The notes below the pieces were generated by a model that saw only the letters and a list, made by a program, of their open reading frames with translations, had not been told where the DNA came from and did no database searches. Shown here in pieces: positions 1 to 5,168 of a DNA stretch of 5,171 bases. Both the position numbers and the translations under genes were made by a program. Positions within the stretch are counted from its first letter, which is position 1. Every line of letters begins with the position of its first letter. Source of the DNA: a bacterium (GTDB taxonomy: Bacteria; Desulfobacterota; Deferrisomatia; Deferrisomatales; BM512); NCBI GenBank assembly GCA_009724975.1, contig SRXB01000163.1, forward strand, positions 1-5,171, in the 5' to 3' direction.

Positions 1-114
1 AGCGTCCAGTCTATGCTGGGCTACGAGGCGGGCAGGAGCCTTGAGGACGATATTCCGCTTTCCACTTTCCGCGAAGATGAACTGCAGGCGGAGTCGGGCG
101 CCAAAGACCACTAG
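1..114 (+). CDS. C-terminal end of an unidentified protein (5' end outside window)
   Basis: Reading frame 1 is open from the first base to a TAG at 112-114 and gives 37 residues ending in ESGAKDH. The tail is rich in Asp and Glu (for example SLEDDIPLSTF) and has no cysteine, membrane segment or motif I recognise, so it looks like a hydrophilic, perhaps flexible, C-terminus. The stop lies 32 bases before the start of the iron-sulfur subunit gene on the same strand, and nothing resembling a terminator lies between, so the two are probably co-transcribed. By context it could encode a partner of the downstream dehydrogenase, such as an HdrB-like CCG-domain subunit, or another TCA-cycle or electron-transfer protein. 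The fragment itself does not prove either. That the frame is real is supported by the spacing, by codon usage like its neighbours, and by the good ribosome binding site that follows. Confidence 0.6.
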   Translation, partial: SVQSMLGYEAGRSLEDDIPLSTFREDELQAESGAKDH

Positions 115-131
115 CCGCCCCACTTTTGCCC

Positions 132-138
132 AAGGAGG
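132..138 (+). promoter_or_regulatory. Ribosome binding site of the iron-sulfur subunit gene
   Basis: AAGGAGG is a near-perfect Shine-Dalgarno sequence, 8 bases before the ATG at 147. It decides the start. A TTG at 126 is in the same frame, but it would put the Shine-Dalgarno inside the gene and has no comparable site of its own. Confidence 0.9.
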
Positions 139-146
139 ATACAGCC

Positions 147-911
147 ATGAGCCAAAAAACCATCGCCAGCGGCGACAGGACAATCCTGCCCGAAGGGGCG
201 AAAATGATCCCCGTTTACGTCATGGGGAAGAAGTATATGCTGCCGGAGACCCTCACGGTCCAAAAGGCGGTGGAGTACGCGGGCTATAAATACATACGCG
301 CCTGCGGCTGCCGAGGCGGCATCTGCGGAGCCTGCCCAACGGTATGGAGAGTGATGGGTGACTACACCCTCCACTTCGGCCTCGCCTGCCAGACCGTAAT
401 CGAAGAGAACATGGTGCTGGCGCAACTGCCATTTTTCCCCGCCAACCGCGCCTCCTACAAGCTCGAAGAGCTGAAGGCCAACGCCGAGACGCTGGCGGCC
501 CTTTACCCCGAGATTATGAAGTGCGTCGGCTGCAACACCTGCACCCGCGCCTGCCCGATGGAAATAGACGTCATGGGCTACATAAACTGCGCCATGCGCG
601 GCGACGTGGCAAGGGGGGCGAAAAAGTCCTTCGACTGCATACAGTGCGGCCTTTGCTCGGCGCGCTGCCCCGCGCAGATTGCCCACTACCACGTGGCCCA
701 GCTCATGAGAAGGCTCTACGGCAGGTACGTCGTGCCGGCGGCAACGCACCTCGAAAAGAGGGTGGCCGAGATTGAGTCGGGCCGCTACGACAAGGCCCTC
801 GAAGGGCTCACCGCCCTCTCGAAGGACGAACTGAAGAAACTTTACGTCGCCCGTCAGCCCGAGCCGCTGGATTCGACCGGCTGGGAGCCCGACGACAAGT
901 CCAACATTTAA
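147..911 (+). CDS. sdhB: Succinate dehydrogenase/fumarate reductase iron-sulfur subunit, non-canonical (TfrB/HdrC-like cluster set)
   Basis: This 254-residue protein carries electrons between the flavin of the partner subunit (1061-2740) and an outside donor or acceptor. Residues ~20-95 form a plant-type [2Fe-2S] ferredoxin domain: CRGGICGAC gives C55, C60 and C63, and LACQT gives C81. C53 is an extra nearby cysteine. Residues ~120-180 form a ferredoxin-like domain with two motifs, C126-x2-C129-x2-C132-x3-C136-P and C164-x2-C167-x2-C170-x3-C174-P. In classical SdhB/FrdB the second motif lacks its middle Cys and builds a [3Fe-4S] cluster, and the two motifs are further apart. Here both motifs are complete and 27 residues apart, as in TfrB of methanogens or HdrC. 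Unlike TfrB there is no CCG (HdrB-like) domain; the last ~75 residues are helical and Cys-free. The gene precedes its flavoprotein partner, an order common for B-A pairs. The symbol follows usual annotation; frdB or tfrB-like would be equally fair. The direction of the reaction cannot be read from sequence. Confidence 0.88.
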   Translation: MSQKTIASGDRTILPEGAKMIPVYVMGKKYMLPETLTVQKAVEYAGYKYIRACGCRGGICGACPTVWRVMGDYTLHFGLACQTVIEENMVLAQLPFFPANRASYKLEELKANAETLAALYPEIMKCVGCNTCTRACPMEIDVMGYINCAMRGDVARGAKKSFDCIQCGLCSARCPAQIAHYHVAQLMRRLYGRYVVPAATHLEKRVAEIESGRYDKALEGLTALSKDELKKLYVARQPEPLDSTGWEPDDKSNI

Positions 912-924
912 TCGAGCCGTTAAT

Positions 925-1047
925 AAAAAAACGTAGCGAGAAGTCCGGTTTCAAGGAGCCGCGCAGCGAGAAGCGCAGACAGTATGGTTGATACGGCGAG
1001 CATCGAGCGAGCAAGCGACGCCGAAAACGGGACTCGCAGCAGTTTTT
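925..1047. repeat. Imperfect palindromic repeat-like element between the two dehydrogenase genes
   Basis: The 149-base gap 912-1060 holds no credible gene; its core reads as a degenerate palindrome about 123 bases long. An A-run (925-931) faces TTTTT (1043-1047). GCGAG (936-940) faces CTCGC (1033-1037). TCCGGTTT (944-951) faces AAACGGGA (1025-1032) with one mismatch. At the centre, GTAT (982-985) and ATAC (991-994) flank the loop GGTTG. The inner arms (about 953-981 and 995-1022) are only partly complementary. A 9-base direct repeat, AGCGAGAAG, occurs at 935-943 and 965-973, and further GCGAG copies lie at 997-1001 and 1006-1014. This is the style of a dispersed intergenic element (REP/BIME or MITE-like). 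I have the impression of similar sequences between genes in other deltaproteobacterial genomes, but could not search. It ends directly against the ribosome binding site of the next gene, so an RNA fold could affect translation of the flavoprotein. No promoter was convincing here. Confidence 0.55.
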
Positions 1048-1053
1048 GAGGAG
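1048..1053 (+). promoter_or_regulatory. Ribosome binding site of the flavoprotein gene
   Basis: GAGGAG lies 7 bases before the ATG at 1061 and fixes that start. It directly adjoins the T-run that closes the palindromic element, so if that element folds in the mRNA the site would sit at the base of the stem. Confidence 0.85.
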
Positions 1054-1060
1054 ATAAAAG

Positions 1061-2740
1061 ATGGGTTACACGCCCGAAATGAAAGAGCTTATCAAGCGCG
1101 TCGAAGCCACCCGCGCCGAACGGGTGGAGAAAACCAAGCGCGGCGAATATTTTACCCCCATGACGCTCGACCAGCGCGAGGACGTGCTCTCCAAGTTCCA
1201 TCCCGACTATATGCCGGAAGGCCGCGTGGCTGTGCGCTACGGCCAGAACAAGGGCGACGTCTACCCCGAGGAGGTGGTGGCCTGCCTTGAGTCTTATCCG
1301 CGCATAAATCCGGACAGCGTCGATTTGAAGGCCCTTGAGACGAAGACCACCGACGTGCTGGTGATAGGCGCGGGCGGCGCGGGCACCTCGGCGGCGCTCA
1401 TCGCGGCGCAAAAGGGGCTAAAGGTCATCCTCGCCACCAAACTTCGCCACGGCGACGCCAACACGGTGATGGCCGAGGGCGGAATCCAGGGGGCCGACCA
1501 CGAGGTCGACAGCCCCTATTACCACTACCTCGACTGCATCGGCGGCGGCCATTTCACCAACAAGCCCGAGCTTGTCGCGGCGCTTACCCACGACGCCCCC
1601 ATCGTCCTCAACTGGCTTGAAAAGCTCGGGATGATGTTCGACAAAAAGCCCGACGGACGCATGCTCGTCCGCCACGGCGGCGGCACTTGCAGAAAGCGCA
1701 TGCACTCGGCTGGCGACATGACCGGCTCCGAGATAATGCGCGTCCTGCGCGACGAGGCCAGGAGCCGCACCGACTCCATCGACATCATGGAGTTCACCGC
1801 CGCCGTTGAAATTTTCAAGGATTCCAAGGGCCGCGTCTCGGGCGCGCTCATGTATAACCTCGAAACCGAAGAGTACATGGTGGTTAAGGCCAAGGCCGTA
1901 GTCGTGGCCACCGGTGGCAACGGCAGGCTGCACATACAGGGGTTCGCCTGCACCAACCACTACGGCGCAACCGCCGACGGCCTGGTGCTAGCCTACCGCG
2001 CCGGAGCGGCCTTCGATTTCCTTCACTCCACACAGTATCACCCCACCGGCGCGGCCTACCCCGAACAGAACGTTGGCCTTTTGATAACTGAAAAGGTGAG
2101 GGGCCTTGGCGCCAACCTCCTTAACATCAACGGCGAGCAGTTCGTCTTCGAGCGCGAACCCCGAGACGTCGAATCCGCCGCCATCATCCGCGAGTGCATA
2201 GAGCGCGGCAACGGCATACGCACCCCCGTTGGCCGCCTGGGCGTCTGGCTCGACTCCCCGATGATCGAGATGCTGGACGGGCCTGGAACGGTGGAAAAAG
2301 AACTGCCCGCCAAGTTCATGCAGTTCATACGCTACGGCATAGACATCCGCAAGGAGCCTATGCTCATTTACCCGACCCTCCATTACCAGAACGGCGGCAT
2401 ACGCATCAACGCCCACACCGAAACCGGCGTGCCGGGGCTTTTCGCCGCGGGCGAGGTCACGGGCGGCGTCCACGGCGAAAACCGCCTCATGGGCAACTCA
2501 CTTCTGGACGTCACCGTCTTCGGAAGAAGGGCTGGCGCGAGGGCCTTCGATTACATCCAGAATTTCGACGGAGATATCGGGGAACTGGGCCTTGACCACG
2601 TGCGCGAGGTCATGAAGGAGCTCGACGCCCTCAAGGATGTCCCGAAGGAGCGCATAGGGCCTATGCTCCTGCCCGACTACACGACGCCGGAAGTCCGCCA
2701 GCACCAGCTGACGGCGCACTACGAAGGAACAATGAGATAA
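1061..2740 (+). CDS. sdhA: Succinate dehydrogenase/fumarate reductase flavoprotein subunit, non-canonical
   Basis: This 559-residue FAD enzyme interconverts succinate and fumarate, passing electrons to the iron-sulfur subunit encoded upstream. Residues 98-108 (VLVIGAGGAGT) are the FAD-binding Rossmann loop, and AEGGIQGA (138-145) is the second flavin segment. The family's active-site residues are visible: HPTG (327-330), the TE..RG relay (E344, R347), the likely proton-donor Arg in EPRDV (R368), HYQNGG (H441), AAGE (461-464) and ENRLMGNSLLD (R475). Three features depart from classical SdhA/FrdA. Alignment of AEGG with AQGG puts Asn134 where the His that binds FAD covalently would be. About 95 helical, charged residues precede the FAD domain. 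Only ~68 residues follow GRRAG (488-492), too few for the full C-terminal helical domain. There is no Tat signal, so the protein is probably cytoplasmic. TfrA-like or another soluble fumarate reductase is the main alternative. An L-aspartate oxidase is unlikely given the neighbours. Confidence 0.9.
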   Translation: MGYTPEMKELIKRVEATRAERVEKTKRGEYFTPMTLDQREDVLSKFHPDYMPEGRVAVRYGQNKGDVYPEEVVACLESYPRINPDSVDLKALETKTTDVLVIGAGGAGTSAALIAAQKGLKVILATKLRHGDANTVMAEGGIQGADHEVDSPYYHYLDCIGGGHFTNKPELVAALTHDAPIVLNWLEKLGMMFDKKPDGRMLVRHGGGTCRKRMHSAGDMTGSEIMRVLRDEARSRTDSIDIMEFTAAVEIFKDSKGRVSGALMYNLETEEYMVVKAKAVVVATGGNGRLHIQGFACTNHYGATADGLVLAYRAGAAFDFLHSTQYHPTGAAYPEQNVGLLITEKVRGLGANLLNINGEQFVFEREPRDVESAAIIRECIERGNGIRTPVGRLGVWLDSPMIEMLDGPGTVEKELPAKFMQFIRYGIDIRKEPMLIYPTLHYQNGGIRINAHTETGVPGLFAAGEVTGGVHGENRLMGNSLLDVTVFGRRAGARAFDYIQNFDGDIGELGLDHVREVMKELDALKDVPKERIGPMLLPDYTTPEVRQHQLTAHYEGTMR

Positions 2741-2742
2741 GT

Positions 2743-2760
2743 GCGGCCCGCTTTGGCCGC
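2743..2760 (+). other. GC-rich stem-loop between the flavoprotein gene and sucC
   Basis: GCGGCC (2743-2748) and GGCCGC (2755-2760) make a perfect 6-bp stem with a 6-base loop, starting 3 bases after the flavoprotein stop. What follows is T-rich but broken (TTTAGCTTTAATTTC), so it is at best a weak terminator, and it may equally be an attenuator or mRNA-stability element. The rest of the 63-base gap is AT-richer than the genes, but I found no convincing promoter in it. Confidence 0.45.
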
Positions 2761-2792
2761 TTTAGCTTTAATTTCAACGCTTTACCATATGC

Positions 2793-2798
2793 GAGAGG
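2793..2798 (+). promoter_or_regulatory. Ribosome binding site of sucC
   Basis: GAGAGG, 5 bases before the ATG at 2804, is a moderate Shine-Dalgarno sequence. The start is independently fixed by the conserved SucC N-terminus MNVHEYQAK. Confidence 0.7.
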
Positions 2799-2803
2799 CG
2801 TAA

Positions 2804-3967
2804 ATGAACGTCCACGAGTACCAGGCGAAAGAGATTTTAAGGAAATACGGAGTCAAGACGCCGCGCGGCATGGTCGTAACGACCGCCGACGAGGCTTTGT
2901 CCGCCGCGAAGGAACTGGCAACGCCGGTTGTTGTGGTTAAGGCGCAGATCCACGCGGGCGGACGCGGCAAGGGTGGCGGCGTTAAGGTCGTCAAAAGCCC
3001 CGAGGAGGCCAAGGCGGTAGCCGAAAAGCTCCTTGGCATGCAGCTCGTCACCCACCAGACGGGGCCGGAGGGCAAAAAGGTCCTCAAGGTCTACGTTGAG
3101 GAGGGGTGCGACATCGCCCGCGAGCTTTACCTCGGCATGGTCATCGACCGCGCCACCGGCTTCGTCACAATCATGGCCTCTACCGAGGGCGGCACCGAGA
3201 TAGAGGAGGTCGCCGCCAAGACCCCCGAGAAAATCATCAAAAAGGCGATTGATCCGGCGGCTGGCCTCATGCCCTGCCACGGGCGCGCCATCTCCTACCT
3301 CCTCGGGCTCGACGGCGACGCGGCGAAGAACGCCCAGAAGTTCATCGCCTCGCTCTACAAGGCCTTCGTGGAGTGCGACGCCTCGCTGGCCGAGATTAAT
3401 CCGCTCGTCATAACCGGCGCGGGCGAGGTCCTGGCCCTGGACGCGAAGATGAACTTCGATTCCAGCGCCCTTTACCGCCACGCCGATATCGAGGCGATGC
3501 GCGACGAGAGCGAGGAGGACCCCAGGGAGCTTGAGGCGGGCAAATTCGGCCTCAACTACATCAGCCTCGACGGTGAGATAGGGTGCATGGTCAACGGCGC
3601 GGGTCTTGCGATGGCGACTATGGACATCATCAAGCACTACGGCGGCGAACCGGCGAACTTCCTGGACGTGGGCGGCGGAGCGAACGCCGAGCAGGTGAAA
3701 AACGCCTTCGGCCTCATCCTCTCGGACCCGAAAGTCAAGTGCGTGCTCGTGAACATCTTCGGCGGCATAATGCGGTGCGACACCATAGCCGAGGGGATAA
3801 TAGCCGCCGCCAAATCCCTTGAGATAAAGGTGCCGCTCGTCGTGCGCCTGCAGGGCACCAACGTTGAACTTGGCCGCAAGATGCTCTCGGAGAGCGGCCT
3901 TGCGATAATACCCGCCGAGACGATGAGCGAGGCCGCCGAAAGGGCGGTCAACGCGATTCGCGGTTAG
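2804..3967 (+). CDS. sucC: Succinyl-CoA synthetase (ADP-forming) beta subunit
   Basis: SucC is the nucleotide-binding subunit of succinyl-CoA synthetase, which couples succinyl-CoA + ADP + Pi to succinate + CoA + ATP reversibly in the cytoplasm. The protein has 387 residues against 388 in E. coli, and the two align nearly without gaps at the landmarks I checked. The N-terminal ATP-grasp domain starts MNVHEYQAK and contains KAQIHAGGRGKGGG (46-59) with K46 and R54. N199 (AEINP) and D213 (LDAK) are the expected Mg-binding pair. The C-terminal flavodoxin-like domain carries NGAGLAMATMD (264-274), DVGGGA (288-293), NIFGGIMRCD (317-326) and LQGTNVELG (349-357). Pro20 matches the ATP-using or dual-specificity bacterial enzymes rather than the GTP-specific form, which has Gln at this position; I take this only as a hint. 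sucD follows after 15 bases, so the subunits are almost certainly co-transcribed. The preceding succinate/fumarate pair consumes or supplies its succinate. Confidence 0.97.
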   Translation: MNVHEYQAKEILRKYGVKTPRGMVVTTADEALSAAKELATPVVVVKAQIHAGGRGKGGGVKVVKSPEEAKAVAEKLLGMQLVTHQTGPEGKKVLKVYVEEGCDIARELYLGMVIDRATGFVTIMASTEGGTEIEEVAAKTPEKIIKKAIDPAAGLMPCHGRAISYLLGLDGDAAKNAQKFIASLYKAFVECDASLAEINPLVITGAGEVLALDAKMNFDSSALYRHADIEAMRDESEEDPRELEAGKFGLNYISLDGEIGCMVNGAGLAMATMDIIKHYGGEPANFLDVGGGANAEQVKNAFGLILSDPKVKCVLVNIFGGIMRCDTIAEGIIAAAKSLEIKVPLVVRLQGTNVELGRKMLSESGLAIIPAETMSEAAERAVNAIRG

Positions 3968-3968
3968 G

Positions 3969-3975
3969 GGGAGGG
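3969..3975 (+). promoter_or_regulatory. Ribosome binding site of sucD
   Basis: GGGAGGG within a purine-only stretch (3966-3982) lies about 7 bases before the ATG at 3983. It overlaps nothing but the 15-base gap after the sucC stop, which points to translational closeness of the two subunits. Confidence 0.8.
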
Positions 3976-3982
3976 AAGAAAA

Positions 3983-4855
3983 ATGAGCATACTCGTAAAC
4001 AAGAACACCCGCCTCATAACCCAGGGCATAACCGGCTCCAACGGCAAGTTTCACTCGGAGCAGTGCCAGAAATACGGCACCAACCTGGTGGGTGGAGTGA
4101 CCCCCGGCAAGGGCGGGCAGTCGATAATCGGCGTGCCGGTATTCAACACCGTCGACGAGGCGGTGAGGGAAGCTGGCGCTAACGCCTCGATGATCTTCGT
4201 ACCCGCCCCCTTCGCCGCCGACGCGATAATGGAATCTGCGGACGCGGGGATAGAGGTCATCATCTGCATAACCGAAGGCATTCCCGCCCGCGACATGATA
4301 GGGGTCAAGCGCGCCCTCTCTGGCCGCAAGTGCAGGCTGGTCGGCCCCAACTGCCCGGGCGTGATAAGCCCCGAGGAGTGCAAGGCGGGCATCATGCCCG
4401 GCCACATCCACAAAAAAGGCCCCATCGGCGTAGTTTCGCGCTCCGGCACCCTCACTTACGAGGCCGTGGGTCAGCTTTCGGCGCTTGGCATCGGCCAGTC
4501 TACCTGCATAGGCATCGGCGGCGACCCCATCATAGGCACCACCTTCGTCGACGCCCTCTCACTCTTCAGGGATGACCCTGAAACCGAGGGGATAATCATG
4601 ATAGGCGAGATAGGCGGGTCGGCTGAGGAAGAGGCCGCGGCTTACATAAAGGAAAACATCAAGGTCCCGGTGGTTTCATTCATCGCTGGGCAGACCGCCC
4701 CCAAGGGCAAGCGAATGGGCCACGCGGGCGCTATTATCGCGGGAGGCAAGGGGACCGCCGCCGAGAAGATGTCCGCCCTTGAGGCCGCGGGGGCGCACGT
4801 GGTGAAGTCTCCGGCGGACCTTGGCAAGACGATGGCGGCGCTGATAGGCAAGTAG
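3983..4855 (+). CDS. sucD: Succinyl-CoA synthetase (ADP-forming) alpha subunit
   Basis: SucD is the CoA-binding, phosphohistidine-carrying subunit that pairs with SucC. It has 290 residues against 289 in E. coli, so it is full length. The N-terminal CoA-binding Rossmann domain shows GITGSNGKFHSEQ (15-27) and GGVTPGKGG (37-45). FVPAPFAADAI and ITEGIP (96-101) follow, then GPNCPGVI (121-128). The ligase domain carries SRSGTLTYE (152-160), GIGGDP (177-182) and IGEIGG (207-212) with E209. GHAGAI (246-251) contains H247, the residue phosphorylated in the reaction, equivalent to E. coli His246. All catalytic landmarks are present. It ends the operon, with a strong terminator starting 21 bases after the stop. 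Codon use is odd for a G+C-rich gene: I count 16 ATA, 14 ATC and 2 ATT among the 32 Ile codons. An ATP-citrate lyase or malyl-CoA ligase role is unlikely, because length and neighbours fit SucCD. Confidence 0.97.
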   Translation: MSILVNKNTRLITQGITGSNGKFHSEQCQKYGTNLVGGVTPGKGGQSIIGVPVFNTVDEAVREAGANASMIFVPAPFAADAIMESADAGIEVIICITEGIPARDMIGVKRALSGRKCRLVGPNCPGVISPEECKAGIMPGHIHKKGPIGVVSRSGTLTYEAVGQLSALGIGQSTCIGIGGDPIIGTTFVDALSLFRDDPETEGIIMIGEIGGSAEEEAAAYIKENIKVPVVSFIAGQTAPKGKRMGHAGAIIAGGKGTAAEKMSALEAAGAHVVKSPADLGKTMAALIGK

Positions 4856-4876
4856 CCGCCGCATAAGGCTAAAACG

Positions 4877-4907
4877 AAAAGGCCGCGCTTTTGGCGCGGC
4901 CTTTTTT
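4877..4907 (+). terminator. Rho-independent terminator after sucD, likely bidirectional
   Basis: GGCCGCGC (4881-4888) pairs perfectly with GCGCGGCC (4894-4901) around the 5-base loop TTTTG. T6 (4902-4907) follows on the + strand. The AAAA at 4877-4880 lengthens the stem against the T-run, and together with the A-rich bases before it gives TTTTCGTTTT on the - strand. It therefore can end both the sucCD operon and the converging gene at 4929-5168. Confidence 0.92.
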
Positions 4908-4920
4908 ATTTTGTCAGGAA

Positions 4921-4945
4921 AGGGCCCGTCAGGAGGCGGGACCCT
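4921..4945 (-). other. Hairpin spanning the stop codon of the small membrane-protein gene
   Basis: AGGGCCCG (4921-4928) pairs with CGGGACCCT (4937-4945) as an 8-bp stem with one bulged A. The 8-base loop TCAGGAGG contains the complement of the TGA stop (4929-4931). No T-run follows on either strand, so it is not itself a terminator. It may add 3'-end stability, or be a chance result of G+C-rich sequence. Confidence 0.35.
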
Positions 4946-5168
4946 TAGCCTGGCTTTCGGCGCTTGTATCCCTCGTGAAGGTCTTCTGCCAGCTTTTGGT
5001 TATAACGTCCTGAAGGCTGGGACGGCTGGATTCCTCCGCCTTGTACATTTCAAGGCGCGCCTCGTCGATCTGGGGGCTGTTTTTCATGCTGAGCCTGTGC
5101 CCCCTGATGCCAGCGACAGCGCTTGCTATCACCAGGACGATGGAGAGGATGAAGATGAAGTTTTGCAT
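4929..5168 (-). CDS. Small single-pass membrane protein, function unknown
   Basis: I do not recognise this 79-residue protein. Residues 4-21 (FIFILSIVLVIASAVAGI) form one hydrophobic helix. It is followed by R22, H24, R25 and K29, so the positive-inside rule predicts the N-terminus outside and a ~55-residue hydrophilic tail in the cytoplasm. The tail is rich in charged and Ser/Gln residues and has no Cys and no known motif; Pro50 to Asp67 could form an amphipathic helix. The helix is not followed by a clear signal-peptidase or lipobox site, so it reads as an anchor. The window ends 3 bases before the ATG, so the ribosome binding site cannot be seen and an upstream start is possible. It converges on sucD and shares its terminator, so it belongs to a different transcription unit, with no evident link to the TCA genes. 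Confidence 0.65.
   Translation of the reverse strand: MQNFIFILSIVLVIASAVAGIRGHRLSMKNSPQIDEARLEMYKAEESSRPSLQDVITKSWQKTFTRDTSAESQAKGPAS

Noticed and set aside
126..146. Alternative TTG start of the iron-sulfur subunit, adding seven residues
   Set aside because: The strong AAGGAGG lies between this TTG and the ATG at 147 and is well placed only for the ATG.
111..749. 212-codon open frame on the - strand
   Set aside because: It is antisense to the iron-sulfur subunit gene, whose cysteine motifs leave no doubt; the composition is again a shadow.
808..1014. Short - strand frame running from the iron-sulfur gene end into the palindromic element
   Set aside because: It has no ribosome binding site, and half of it overlaps a real gene. 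Such frames arise readily from repeat elements.
936..1017. The recurring GCGAG motifs as a CRISPR array
   Set aside because: Only a 9-base unit is repeated exactly, twice, with no regular repeat-spacer pattern.
1439..1460. His130 of the flavoprotein as the covalent FAD ligand
   Set aside because: It lies four residues before the family position when AEGG is aligned with AQGG; Asn134 occupies that position.
2761..2790. Possible promoter for sucC (TTTAGC and TACCAT 16 bases apart)
   Set aside because: The match to the -35 and -10 consensus is poor; the AT-rich run alone is not enough to claim a promoter.
2837..4411. Very long open frame (524 codons) on the - strand
   Set aside because: It lies antisense to sucC and sucD, both clearly real. 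Its product is a biased mix of Ala, Val, Gly, His, Arg and Leu with no motif, as expected from G+C-rich codons read backwards.
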